Positions 1 to 11,663 of a DNA stretch of 64,000 bases are shown one piece after another. The stretch lies in NCBI GenBank assembly GCA_013146195.2, contig CM028377.1, positions 167,751,824-167,815,823 on the forward strand. Direction: 5' to 3'. Below the pieces are notes generated by a model. It was not told the origin of the DNA. It was given only the letters and a program-made list of their open reading frames with translations, and ran no database searches. The stretch is from Codonopsis lanceolata (taxonomy: Eukaryota > Streptophyta > Magnoliopsida > Asterales > Campanulaceae). Made by a program: the position numbers and the translations under genes. Numbering within the stretch: position 1 is the first letter of the stretch; every line of letters begins with the position of its first letter.

Positions 1-48
1 CATTTTCTTATCCCTAAATCTTCATCTGAAACATTATCAATATATCAG

Positions 49-3000
49 GTTCAAACAATTCGACAAGGTTATCTTTCAAAACGTTCCTCAAATTTGAGAG
101 GTGACTGGAAGAGAAGGTTTTTTGTTCTTGACAGTCGAGGGATGTTGTACTACTATCGAAAACAAAGCAGCAAACCATCTGTAAGTAATCTATGGGGACT
201 AAGGCTAATGCAGAAAATGAGTTGTATTGTAAAAGGGGTTGAATTCCTTTCTTTTCGTGGTTTCCGCCCCTTGATTTTACCATTTTCATTAAGTTCATTT
301 TCTTTAGGGATCTGGCAGTCAAATATCTGGCCAGAGGAATAGTTCTGAACTTGGTTCTGGGCTGCTGAGTCGTTGGCTTTCTTCTCATTACCATGGTGGA
401 GTGCATGATGAGAAATCTGTTGCTCATCACACTGTGAACTTGTTGACGTCGACAATTAAAGTTGATGCTGACCAGTCGGATCTCAGATTTTGCTTCAGGA
501 TTATTTCGCCAACAAAGAACTATACCTTACAGGTACCATTACTACTGATTGTATATTTATATCAGTGAGTTTTACCTTTTGAATTTATACTTAAATCAGT
601 TTTTACTGAATGCTCATGTCAAATGCTGGTTAGGTTTTTTGCATTGAGTGGTGGTCCACACTAGATCAATGTTTTATTTTGCTTGTCAGTGCAGGCGGAA
701 AGTGCACTGGATCAAATGGATTGGATTGAAAAGATAACAGGAGTTATTGCTTCGTTACTGAGCTCTCAGATTCCTGAGAGGGTAATCCTCAAGTACTATT
801 GACTATTGAGTTACATGACCTTTGATCTCTATGATCAATTTTGACCTGTTCCAATCCTTCTTTCAGTGTTTGTCTGCCAGCCCTATGGGTAGTGGTCATC
901 ATCGATCTGGCAGTGATAGCAGTTCATTTGAAAGTTCAGATTTCGATCACACGGCTAGTGAGGAATACACATCTGAAAGGCATGCCTATGCGCATCAGGA
1001 ACGCCCGTCAAGAATATCACAACAGCGATCTAGTGTAAAAAGCGAGAAACCAATTGGTGTCTTGCAAAAAGTATGTGGAAACGATAAATGTGCTGACTGT
1101 GGTGCTCCGGAACCAGATTGGGCATCCTTAAATCTTGGCGTTCTTGTTTGCATTGAATGTTCTGGCGTGCACAGAAACCTTGGTGTGCACATATCAAAGG
1201 TAAGCATTATAGTTTTGACCATTCCACATTTATATGGGCATGTTTTCTCTGATTCGATGGTTCTGTGTTGAAGCATGACACATATATTAATGTATCAGTT
1301 GTTTATTATGCTTCCTGTTAGGAGTACTTCAGTCCCATAGTAAAGTTATGTTGCCCCTTAACATGGTTGACCTTTGTCGCAGGTAAGGTCATTGACCCTT
1401 GATGTTAAAGTGTGGGAGCCTTCTGTGATATCTTTATTTCAGTCTTTGGGTAATACTTTTGCTAACTCAGTCTGGGAGGAATTACTGCACTCAAGAGGTG
1501 CCTTTCAGGTTGATCTTGTACCTACCGGGTAAATAGCCTCCTTTTGTCGTTCATTTGGTTTTCTTTGACTTTATCAATTTGCTGGTACTCCATCTTTTCT
1601 TTTTCTTATTGGATGTTGCTAATATTATCTTATGTTTGTCCTGAAGGTTTCACAAATCTGATAAACCCCAGCTTCTTTATTACTGCAAACCTAATCATAT
1701 TGATTCCATTTCAGTGAAGGAAAAGTTTATTCATGCAAAGGTGCAACTCTTATCCTATCTATCTGACTCTTGTCCTTTAAATCATTGTTCTTATCCAAAA
1801 GCGTTGCATGTGTCTGGAACCAGCTAAAGCTTTTTAGTATTCTCTTTTCTAATTGTATTCAGATTTCTGTAACTGTGGCCACTTCTCTTAATCATATTCA
1901 ATGCAATCTTGTGTGTCTTGTTCTAACATTGAAGTGTGTGACTGTGGGTCCCAACGGGCACAATAATAAGCTAGAAGGGGGGGGGGTTGAATAGCTTATT
2001 GTATTCTTAAAAACTTTTGTTTAAGTTCTTTGAAGGGTACTTGCAATCTATTGAAAAGATTGAAGTAGCGGAAGACCTTCAAAGTAGTATAAGGACTATT
2101 TTCCAAGTTACTTAAGTTACTTCGGATAAAGATAACCAAAGTAATAAACAGTTCAAATAGTAGACAAATAGTAAGGAAATAACACAAGTAATTTGAGATG
2201 ATTCACACTATAAAGAGTGCTATTTTTTAAATAGTGCACTATGTTTTCCACTAGATCTATTACAAAGAATATTCCTAATGGATCGTGTACAAAATATTGA
2301 CTAGGAATTAAATATTTGTAAATACATGATATTTAATTAGTTAATATAGTTATAGAATGAATAACAACAAGAAGTAGAGGAATAAATGTTGATGCCATTC
2401 TAGATTTTGAGGATCTCTCTTGTAAGACTTGGAGTTATGGAGTTTCAGCAATCCTTTAAGTGTTCGATCGAAATCTCTCCAAGCTTTATATGCACTCGAA
2501 AGATCCGTTGGAGAAGACGAAGACTTTAATCTATTATGAATGCATTAAATGCATCTGTGAAATTGCGATATCTAGAGCAGAATGATGAGATCTTCGAAAA
2601 AGTGGGGCAGGGTGTCTGTTACGTGCTAATGACAAAAGAAAGCTTGATAATAGATAAATTCAAACATTGATCGAGATAAGTTTGAATTAATCCAATGAGT
2701 CATTTGGATAGCAGATGTAGGTGGACACACAAGCTGTCTTAAAGCTTGTGAAGAGGTCTTCCGCTGAACGTAAAGTCCTATTAAAAACTATACTTGGCAA
2801 AGTTCTATGCCACGCTAATCTTTAGCTGAAGTATAAAACTAGGGTAATGAACTGAACAGATATAAATCTAACATAAGAATCAACAGTGACAGTTGTAGAC
2901 AGTGCAGCGGTGTCATCTTACATAAACCTTCCAAGTCTTGTGCAGTGCGTAATGCTCATTTTCTCAAATGTGTTGTAGTTTATTGATAAAAGTTCTCCAT

Positions 3001-4844
3001 ATTTTCTTCTGATTGCAGTATGCAGAAAAAGCTTTTATTCGAAAGCCCAAGGATCATCGCTCTGTGGCGCAACAGATATGGGAGGCTGTTCGTGCTAATG
3101 ACAAGAAAGCTGTATACCGTCTAATTGTCAACTTTGAAGCAGATGTCAACACTGTTTATGAGCACGGGTCTTGCAGTTCTTCTTTAACCCTTGCCAAAGT
3201 GATGTTATTACAAGAGAAGACAAGCCTTGATCATAGCTCTGGTTGCTTAATGAGGGATTCGTCAGAGAAGTCCTCAACCTCTTCAATTGTAGCAGGTACA
3301 AGTGAAGGACATACAATGGATGATTTTGAAGGGTGCTCCCTGCTTCATCTTGCTTGTGAAACTGGAGACATTGGAATGCTGGAGCTCCTCTTACAGTATG
3401 GTGCGAGCATAAATGCTTCTGATTCAAGAGGTCAGACGCCACTCCATCGTTGTATTCTCAGAGGCAAATCCACGTATGCAAAACTGCTTATTACAAGGTA
3501 AACCATATATCTTCAATGCAGTCTGTCTATTAATTACAATTGTTAATATTTTGTATACAGCGTTGGTGCATATCTTCAGCAACTTTGATGTCTCCGTTTC
3601 TTTATGGAAAATTACTCGGGGAAATTGATTCTCAGAAGTCATTCACATGTACATATACTTCTTTTTCTTATATTTAGTAAATGCATGGAAAATTGATATG
3701 AAAATACCTTGCACCAACTCATTTTCATCGAAAGAAGTGGAGAAGAATACGTACATAGTTAGAGAGAGAGAGAGAGAGAGATTCTCTAAGTGCATCCGAT
3801 GAAATCTAGCCTGTCAGTCCCTATGGAGCGAATCCAGTAATGACCAAAAAGGTTATTTGTTGCATTGTTGAAATACTTTAGCCACACGGTTGATGACCGA
3901 ATGATGTTAGTTAAGTTACGCCTCTCCTAGTATGATAGGCCAAGAGGCCTTGAAAAATGATATCAATTGATCGTATGATGACATAAATTGTGGCGTTAAA
4001 ACACAACTAATATTAACCATCTCGTACAGACAAATTATTTGTTCTATCAGAAAAGGAAAACAAAGAAAAAAAGAAGGGTAATTGCCCGATCTTACATCAA
4101 CAGTAAGTTCCCCTTGTCTTCTCTTGAGAGTGAAGATAGTCTCTCTCTTCATTTTCCAAAATGTTTTCTTGTAATTCAAAGAATAACGTTCTGTTGGGGG
4201 CATGAAATTCCAAATTATCTTAATCTACAATTATAATTGTTTTCGGTGCATGCCCATTCATATTCAATGCACTTTTTTTTGTCCACGTAACCTCTGCAGC
4301 TCTGCTAGAAAGCATTAGCCAAAACATGCATATGTTTGAAAACAAAGGTTTCACCCTGCACAATCTTAGAAAAAGGTGAAGTTAAAACTTAGCCACATTA
4401 AGTAACATTTCAGGGAGTGACTATTAAATGACTATTTATTTCTAGCTTCAGGTTCATCAAGGCTCATAGCTCAGGGATATATCTTTGTCGGCATGATGGA
4501 CCTTTCTCTGGTTTGTCTAGCTAATTGGGTATTGAATATTAGTAGAGAAACAACCGAAAATTTTGTGGTGAAATCATATGGTTATAAAGTACTGTAATAT
4601 TTTGATGTTTTTTTTTTTCTTCTTTTTTTCCTGGTCAAGTATGTGATTGGTCTTTCAGTAATTTATTTGACTAAAAGCTTGCAACATCACATGTACAGTG
4701 CAAGTAAAAGTTTTTGTACTGTATTGCAGGGGAGCTGATCCACATGCTGCAAATGGTGAGGGTAAAACTTCATTGGAGCTTGCAGTGGAATCAAATTTTG
4801 AGGACAATGAGGTCCTTGCTTTATTATCAGAGTCAAATGGGTAG
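49..4844 (+). CDS. AGD: ArfGAP with PH and ankyrin domains (ACAP-type AGD protein), 3' part of gene
   Basis: Eight exons (49-180, 308-532, 695-781, 867-1199, 1383-1528, 1647-1740, 3019-3497, 4730-4844) have GT/AG borders and compatible phases. They encode 536 residues ending at TAG 4842-4844. The 5' part of the gene lies left of the window. Visible order: PH domain (QGYLSKRSSNLRGDWKRRFF to about residue 148), a Ser-rich linker, the ArfGAP zinc finger (CADC, 16 residues, CIEC; then GVHRNLG with the catalytic arginine), and C-terminal ankyrin repeats (GCSLLHLACETGD, GQTPLHRCILRGK, GADPHAANGEGKTSLELA). Plant family members activate GTP hydrolysis by Arf GTPases in vesicle trafficking and usually start with a BAR domain, expected upstream. 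The C-terminal ankyrin and NG ending resemble AGD1/2/4 more than AGD3; this is from memory, not a search. The intron at 1741-3018 carries a solo LTR, yet the flanking exons remain in frame. Confidence 0.93.
1943..2885 (-). mobile_element. Solo LTR of a SIRE-like copia family inside an ArfGAP intron
   Basis: The block begins TGTGGGTCCCAA and ends AAGAATCAACA. It is flanked by a perfect 5-bp target duplication GTGAC (1938-1942 and 2886-2890). It matches the LTR at 57362-58622 at both ends and along several inner stretches, for example AGCGGAAGACCTTCAA, but is about 320 bp shorter through internal deletions. On the minus strand its end reads like sirevirus LTR ends (AGCTATTCAACCCCCC, then a TTGGGACCCACA terminus). 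No internal region remains, so it is a solo LTR, probably left by LTR-LTR recombination. An 11-base G run lies near 1977-1987. Confidence 0.92.
3761..3781. repeat. (AG)n microsatellite in an ArfGAP intron
   Basis: A perfect AG dinucleotide run of about 21 bases lies in the intron between exons 7 and 8. Nothing suggests a function. Confidence 0.9.
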
Positions 4845-5400
4845 TAAAACTTAGGTCTAGAGATTTGTTGAAGCGAAATAGCCTCAGTTAGAAGCGAGAT
4901 TAAGGTGTTGGCTTCTTGTGTAATTATATGCTCATAACCGCAAGGCCTCATTGATCCTCTGAAGACAGATAAATCACAAGTCGTCAGGGTCTGGAGGTTA
5001 CATATTGTGGTTGCCTATCAAAAAACATATTGTGGTTGTGATGCAACCCTCAAAGCACCTGCATATTGGTACTTCGTTACCAAGTTAAAGTGGTTCTGAT
5101 GTTGTCAAGGTGGAGAGCTGCTGTAAGCTTTTGGCTTAGTATCTCTATAATTCAACGCTGAACTGCTGAAGTGGCTTATGTTTCTGAGACAAGTGCTGCT
5201 AAGCCTTCGGACTTGGGTCTCTGGGATGTAAGATGGCGTTAAAACTTGTCCTTGGTCCCTTTCATTCATTTTTTCGTTCTTTCTTTCTTTGTTTTAGTGG
5301 AGTTTTGTGGAGAGGGAAATTGAGTGAAATGTTTGTTTGTACATTGGTTTTTTACTTAATATCATTTCTGTTAGAATGGAAAGTGTAGGTATGTATCATG
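4845..5400 (+). other. 3' UTR of the ArfGAP gene (approximate end)
   Basis: This stretch directly follows the stop codon and contains no further coding exon. It is T-rich with CTTT runs near 5270-5290, as is common in plant 3' UTRs. I cannot fix the polyadenylation site; the end is an estimate. Confidence 0.4.
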
Positions 5401-7614
5401 TATGCATATGCTGTAAACATTTGTTGTAGTGAAACAGTTGAATTTTGCGTTCTTTTGACCGTGTTTGATCGTATGGTGCGATTGACTTGTACCAATTAAC
5501 TTGAACACTGGTTATTCAAGTTGATCATGCCTAACGTTATTTTGCTTTCTGGGTGAAATTTTCTTGGGAAGAGTAAAGCCTTCAATTGTATGGACTCTGC
5601 TTAGGTAACACTGCCTGCCTAGTAGGCTTATATCTGTCTTAATTGACATTTTTACCAGAAAGAAAAAGGAAATGCTATATCAATTGAAAGTAGCAACAAT
5701 TGTTCCATAGCGTGACTTACATTGTTGTATTTTCAAGAAAGTACTAAACTATTCAATTAGAGCCGCAGATGAAGCGAATTGAGCTTTGTGTGTGTGTGTG
5801 TGGGGGGGTTAACTTGTTTACAATACAGGCTTAAAAAAAAAGATTCTTGGTTTGTTTAGTACAAGAACGAGCCCAAGCTGAGCTTTTTTCGCGAGTCGGA
5901 GCTTTAACTCGTTTCGTTTTGAAATATAAACATTCTAATTCTTTTAAAAGTTAACACTTGTTTTTGGTATACAAATTTACCCAAAATATACTCTGCATGT
6001 CATAAAATAATGAAATATTTATACTATGTGTCATATGAAAAAGAAAACACTGAAAATATATAACTAAATATACAAATTTTTTTTTATAAACGATATTTAC
6101 GTATGATAAAATTATAATTAATATTTTATTTTTAAAATGAGCCCAATCAATCTTTAGCGAGCCGAATAAACCTTTGTAAATCTTTGGGTAGATTCAGGTC
6201 GGTCCAACCTCATAAGTTTTCAACCACTCAAATACACTACGTTTTTGTAATTGGAAAAAAAATCACTTTTGGGGATGAAAAACTACGATACCCTTAATAA
6301 AACTTAACGCGCGCTACCGATCACTTACTCAGTATGAATCGCGCTGCATTAATTCATGCACCGTGATGCATCCATTAAAATTACCTAATCCAATTAATGC
6401 ACCGAGATCCGTTCATGTACCGCGATGCAACAAGTCAAGTAACCAATTGATGTACCGCGTCGCAAAATCTAATGAACCATACCTTCTTGTCCATTTTTTC
6501 CAGAACACAATCAACAAATGATTTCAAATTGATGAATCTTTACTGCATCTCAAATTCAAATCGATGTATTGTGATTAACAAAATGATGCAACATGATTCA
6601 AAATTAAGCATTTTAAACTTGGGAAAGAGACCGACGAATTTAAACTTTCTCTTCATCTGTGTAAATTTCAGTCGTTATTTTTTTTCTTCGAGCATTTTAG
6701 GAACGATTTTACGAAAATAAATTTTAGTTGTTGAAAAAAAACTTGGGACAAGAGGGGTTAAACTTGGAAAAGAGACTGAGCCAACAATTTTCCCAAAATC
6801 TTTGTTTAAACATGACTAGTGTATTTGAACTTTAAAGCCCACAAACTGATTGTTTGTGTCTTGAAAATCTAAAGAGGTATGATATATCGAGCTAAAATTT
6901 GTAGTATTATTACAAGCTTTATTTTTAGTATCGTTAGAACAAATCTACTAAGATATTTATATGATTAGATTAAATATGTTTAAAAAAATAATAATTGTCC
7001 ACTTTGAAATTTACCTTTTTAGAACATATTTCACTTTAACCACTTTAATTATGCAACTTAAATCATCTTATCTTAAAAACTCGTAATAATATCATAAACT
7101 TTACTTCTTAATATCATCACCAAATCTCTAAATACCTACTATTACTATTACTAAACGATAGAGTGTTCTCGTTTTACACCATATGGCTACGACTTTCTTG
7201 GTCTCCTTGATGGAAATAAAAGAAATGGGGGGAGGATATAATATAAAAAATAGCAAAACTTGCTTAAAACGTCCCGCCGTTACGCACGTGTTATCCTTCA
7301 CACGTTTTTCATCGGGATTTTATTATTGTAGGGGCTACTAAAAAAGTGAAATATTCGATTACTAAAAAAATAAAAAGGGGGAAACTTTACTTATCCCACC
7401 ATAAGACTTTGTAACTTGTACGTAAGCTCATAATCACAAAAAGCCATCTGGAATAAATTCAATGGTAAAGCAGGAGGAATCATTAAGAGTTGGGTATACA
7501 GTATACACCTGAATACAACGTGAGCCTGACAACAAAACTGTAGATGCTGCATATAGAGGTCTGGAAATACTGGAAACAAAATTGGCTATGTTAGAGCTCC
7601 ATTTATAAAGGGTA
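5401..7614. other. AT-rich intergenic stretch without a recognisable gene
   Basis: No reading frame here shows a known domain. There is a short GT run and G tract near 5789-5808. Degenerate direct repeats around a TGCACCGCGATGCA-like core lie at about 6350-6470. A GAGCCCAAGCTGAGC motif near 5870 recalls some plant MITEs, but I find no matching opposite end. Confidence 0.6.
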
Positions 7615-8390
7615 TTTACTATAATTACTACAAAAAAGAGGGACACACCAAGGGTGAATGCTATAAACTTCATGGTTTTCCAGTAGGACATCCAACTCAT
7701 TCACTAACCAATAATAAACAAAGTAAGTTCGAAGGAAATAAGTTCCAGAACCCTACCACTTCTATTGGAGCAAAAGCTATGCTGGTACAAATCAATCATT
7801 GGAGTGAAGTTAACCCTCAAGATAATATAAATATATTGAAGGCCCAACTTAATCAAGTCCTAACCATGTTGAAGGAAAAGGACCACCGATAGGCTCACAT
7901 TGCATCCATGACATCTTGCTCAAATGTTCATTTTGTAGGTAAGAATTTCTCCACTTGCTGTTATGAAAGTTGTGTAGCATCTGTACATAATTTGAATTCT
8001 TGGGTAGTGGACTCAGGGGCTACAGATTATATATGCATCTCTTCCTCACTAATGCATTCCATTGTTAAATTATCTAAACCTGTTGTTTTGCCCCTCTCAA
8101 ATGGCAACAATATTACTATCACTCACAGATGTTCTGTAAAACTATCATATGATCTTATACTCTTTGATGTTTTGTATGTTCCTAGTTTCAAATTCAATTT
8201 CTTGTCCATCCCCAAAATCCTTTCTCAGTCTATTCATGTTGTGCATTTCACTAAACACACATGTATATTCCAGGACCAACTAAAGAGGGTCATAGCCACT
8301 GGTAATCTACATGCAGGCTTGTTCATTCTTCAAAGCCAAAGTGATCACCATTCTGTTTCCTCTATTACCACCGTAGAGACCACTAATAAG
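7615..8390 (+). pseudogene. Copia element A, gag end and protease fragment
   Basis: The stretch encodes a decayed zinc knuckle (YNYYKKEGHTKGECYKLHGF, where both first cysteines of the usual CX2CX4HX4C are replaced by tyrosine). The aspartic protease follows, with WVVDSGATDYIC and then LFDVLYVPSFKFNFLSI. It ends in the GAG-pre-integrase start (TGNLHAGLFIL). It is cut at 8390 by a hAT-type MITE. The same element resumes at 18285 (integrase) and 20922, so this is the 5' part of one copia element split over about 14 kb. The start is approximate; no 5' LTR is visible. Confidence 0.82.
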
Positions 8391-8936
8391 CAACGTTCTA
8401 AAAATCGTTAGGCGGCACACTAGCGCCTAGCGCCTAGAGGACTAGTTGGGGCGTAATCGGGATCTAGGCGGGGCCTAGAATTAAGACATAATTACCATTT
8501 TTTTGATAATTTAGATCAAATATCAAACACATTGAATACAATTTTTTTTTTTTTTTTTATGTTTGTCATTTTATCAAACGCTTGTCTATATTTGTAAAAT
8601 GAACCAAAATATACAAACCTACCATTAATCATAATTCTCAACAACCCCAATGCAATAAATCAGCCAAGTTTATAACTAAAAACAAAAAAAGATCTTACTC
8701 CAGTTTGCCCCCCATTACCTCCCTCTCTGCCTCACAATTATCACTTCCCTTTCCTTCTCCAGTTCGCCCCCTTCCTTTTCCGGCCACCGCATGCCACAAA
8801 ATCAAAGCTGCAAAAATAAATTAAGGTCGGCGAGGTTTGGCGTAGATAGCGACTTGATTGATTAGGCGGCAACTAAGAAAGTCGCGGCGGTATAGAGGGG
8901 CCTAGGCAGAACTAGGCGAGGAGTTTTAGAACACTG
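8391..8936. mobile_element. hAT-type non-autonomous element (MITE), 546 bp
   Basis: It is flanked by an exact 8-bp duplication CTAATAAG (8383-8390 and 8937-8944). The left end CAACGTTCTAAAAATCGTTA and the reverse complement of the right end (CAGTGTTCTAAAACTC) form imperfect terminal inverted repeats. Subterminal GC-rich motifs (GCGCCTAGCGCCTAG; GGCCTAGGCAGAACTAGGCG) contrast with an AT-rich middle. The 8-bp duplication and CA-start ends fit hAT transposons. It encodes no transposase, so it depended on an element elsewhere. Confidence 0.88.
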
Positions 8937-8944
8937 CTAATAAG

Positions 8945-9541
8945 GTTGTTGCTGCTCATTCCGGTCACTTGAAAAATGAATGTTTAGAATTACTTAAATC
9001 CATTAATTAGACTTTAATTAAGAAATTAAAACAGAAAGGATTCATAGAAACCCACCTACTGAATTTAGATCACTCTAACTCTCTAATAGATATATCAAAG
9101 CGAAATTCAATAGGTCGAGTTAATTAAGTCTTGTTTGATTAAAATAAACTAAGACATTAGTTTGTTGTTAATTGATTAGACTTTAGCGAGTCTAAAGCTA
9201 CATATGCTGAACCCTTCAGTAAATAGAATACATCTTTTGTCTTATCCACCTATAGCAAGAATATCGTAGAAAATGTTAAGCAACTTTCCTTAAATAAATT
9301 GCCCCTTCTGCTTAAAGTTAGTCATCAGCAGTTGTCAACTGCTGATAGCTCAATTTTAGTTTTCAGCCACTATACTTTCCTACTTAAATCCCTATCTGCT
9401 GAAAACTGTACGTTGTTGGAATAATGCACTTCAAATTATAATAATGACTTTAAACATCTTCAAACTTTTGTTAAAAGTTTTCAAATTAGTATCTTAAAAA
9501 ACGCGTGACCTTTACTTTCATTTAAAACACTTAGATAAAAT
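8945..9541. repeat. Left part of a degenerate LTR-like block (D) interrupted by copia B
   Basis: After about 35 bases that may still be copia A, the sequence becomes non-coding with CTGCTGA-type motifs shared in style with 16810-18240. Together with that right part it would form a block of about 2 kb between two copia A fragments. I could not find convincing TG/CA ends or a target duplication, so its class is uncertain. Confidence 0.35.
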
Positions 9542-9807
9542 TGTTAGCATATAATTATCTCTCAGCATTCCTTGGTTCATTTCCATGTGTGTCTTGTTGT
9601 TTGTACCTTAGTCAATAATGGTAGGCTAGTTAAGATTGGGTCCCTTCAATTCCCCATGTACAGATCATGTATACATTTATCATTGTATTCTTTGGATATA
9701 TATAGTAGAGCCGATCTCCAAAGTTGGCAAGTTGAGTTTCCTACCAAAGCCAATATCTTACCCTCTTCTTCTCTCTTCCTTCCCTCCTATATTTCTTTAG
9801 TTTATCA
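9542..9807 (+). repeat. 5' LTR of copia B
   Basis: It runs from TGTTAGCATATAATT to TTTAGTTTATCA and is followed at once by the primer binding site. A TATATATAG core near 9697-9705 is a plausible promoter. It differs from the 3' LTR at only a handful of positions, so insertion was fairly recent relative to the elements around it. Confidence 0.95.
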
Positions 9808-9819
9808 TGGTATCAGAGC
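9808..9819 (+). promoter_or_regulatory. Primer binding site of copia B (tRNA-iMet type)
   Basis: TGGTATCAGAGC directly abuts the 5' LTR. It is the classic plant copia site complementary to the 3' end of initiator methionine tRNA. Confidence 0.95.
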
Positions 9820-10435
9820 AATAAAAGGCTCACGCCATAACTGAGGAAGCACCCTTCTCAGATTCCATTTCTTTTCCGACCAAGTGTAACAACCTCTCTC
9901 CTGCTCCAGTGCCGCCTCCTCTCGATCTATCACCCAAATCTGGTGGCCTCCCTTCTTAAACAAACGCTGGAACCCAGCCAACTCCAGTCCAGATCGTTCC
10001 TCTAAAGCAAGAATCATTCTTTCATTTCCTCCATCGCCGGACCAACTTCCTTTCTCAATTATCTATTCTTACGAACTATTTTTTCTCCTTCTCAGAATCA
10101 GCTCCTTCTCATCTTCTTGTTCTGCCACTCTCTCACACTCATCTCTCTTTCTATGGACAAAAACAAAATCACCCACTCCAACTTGCCGATCTCCAGTAGC
10201 TATGGTAGATGCATTAATCACGGGTGCTTCTTCTTGTCAACAATATCACAAGCCTAGTCATCAATCCACTCAATATCACAGTGGCATCCTTTTCGCCTAT
10301 ACAACACAACAAATTCCTGTTTCCTTTCCAGCCCAACACATATATAAACCTTATCAGTCCTATCATTCTCTTCATCCGCATTCATAGATACCCGCTCGTG
10401 GGTTTCCTCCGGTAAATCATGCATATTCCACAATT

Positions 10436-11663
10436 TCCTCGTTCGTTCTTGATTCTGGGGCCACCAATCATATGTTTTCCTCCACGGAAAATTTATCTCA
10501 TGTTAAACCATATTCAGGTAGAGATTCGATCATTGTAGCCAATGGGAATTGTGTTCCAATTTCTCATGTTGGACAGTCCTCTTTCATTGGTGTTAACCAT
10601 ACTATTCATTTACGTAATATCTTATGTGTCCCCTCTATGCACAAATCTTTAATCTCCATTCGTAAATTTTCCTTAGACAATAATTTTTTCTTTGAGTTTG
10701 ACAGTTTTGGTTTTGCGTGAAAGATAATCAAACTAAGCAAACTATACTTTCTGGCAATAGTTTCAATGGACTTTATTAGTTAAAGTTTGCCTCCACCTCT
10801 AAGGTCAATTCCCTTGCCTTTATTGGAGAACGTGCTTCATCATCTACTTGGCATGCTCGCCTAGGCCATCCATCGTCTCAAATTTTCGAGTCTATGGTAA
10901 AAAATGTTTGGATTCCTCTTAACGGTTCCATTAAAAATAAGGGTATGTGTCATTTTTGCCCAATGGGAAAATCATGCAACTTACCATTTCTTTCCCGTAC
11001 TTTTCATTCTCTACAGTCCTTAGACATGTTGCACTTGGACGTATGGGGACCTTCTCCTATTATCTCCAACTCAGGTTATCGTTTTTATTTGAGTATTGTT
11101 GACGACTTTTCTCGTTTCGTGTGGATATTTTCGTTAATTCATAAGTCGGATGTCACACCGGTTTTCACCACTTTTAAAACCCAAATTGAAAATCAATTGC
11201 CTAGAAAAATTTCGACTGTTCATACTATCAAAACGGTTCAAACCGATGGGGGGGGGGTGAATTCATGAATCGTCAATTTCTCTCTTTTCTCTCGCAATAT
11301 GGAATTCGACATCAATCCACATGTCCGTACACGCCTCAACAAAATGGTATTGTTGAGCGTAAACATAGACACATAGTCGATATGGGTCTGTGCTTACTAG
11401 CCCAATCAAAAGTCCCACAAAAATACAGGCTTGAAGCTTTCTCCACCGCTGTTTTTCTCATAAATCGACTCACAATGCGTCAGTTGAACTACATTTCCCC
11501 GTATCAAAAATTACTGAAGAGAGTTCCTGATTACCGGTTTCTTAAGACTTTCGAGTGTTTATGTTTTCCCCATTTAGCTCCGTATAGGAAACACAAATTG
11601 ATGCCTAAGTCTCTTCCTTGTGTGTTTCTCGGATATGATATTTTTCGTAAAGGGTATCGTTGT
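10436..11663 (+). pseudogene. Copia B protease to integrase fragment
   Basis: Protease begins at LDSGATNHMF near 10448. The GAG-pre-integrase zinc motif follows (WHARLGHPSS, CHFCPMGKS). The integrase core shows LDVWGP, YFVDD-like IVDDFSRFVW and QTDGGG. A run of ten G (11248-11257) shifts the frame exactly at the second catalytic-Asp motif; reading resumes as FMNRQFLSFL, then CPYTPQQNGIVERKHRH with the catalytic Glu, and VFLGYDIFRKGYRC at the end. The next codons (LDLHSNRLYI) lie at 14461, after the nested solo LTR. No complete gag precedes it. Confidence 0.9.

Noticed and set aside
6340..6470. Possible short tandem array around TGCACCGCGATGCA
   Set aside because: Copies are too degenerate and irregularly spaced to call a repeat array by eye.
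9572..9844. Paired 86-90-residue frames at 9572 and 16568
   Set aside because: They are the two LTRs of copia B read in the same frame, not a gene family.
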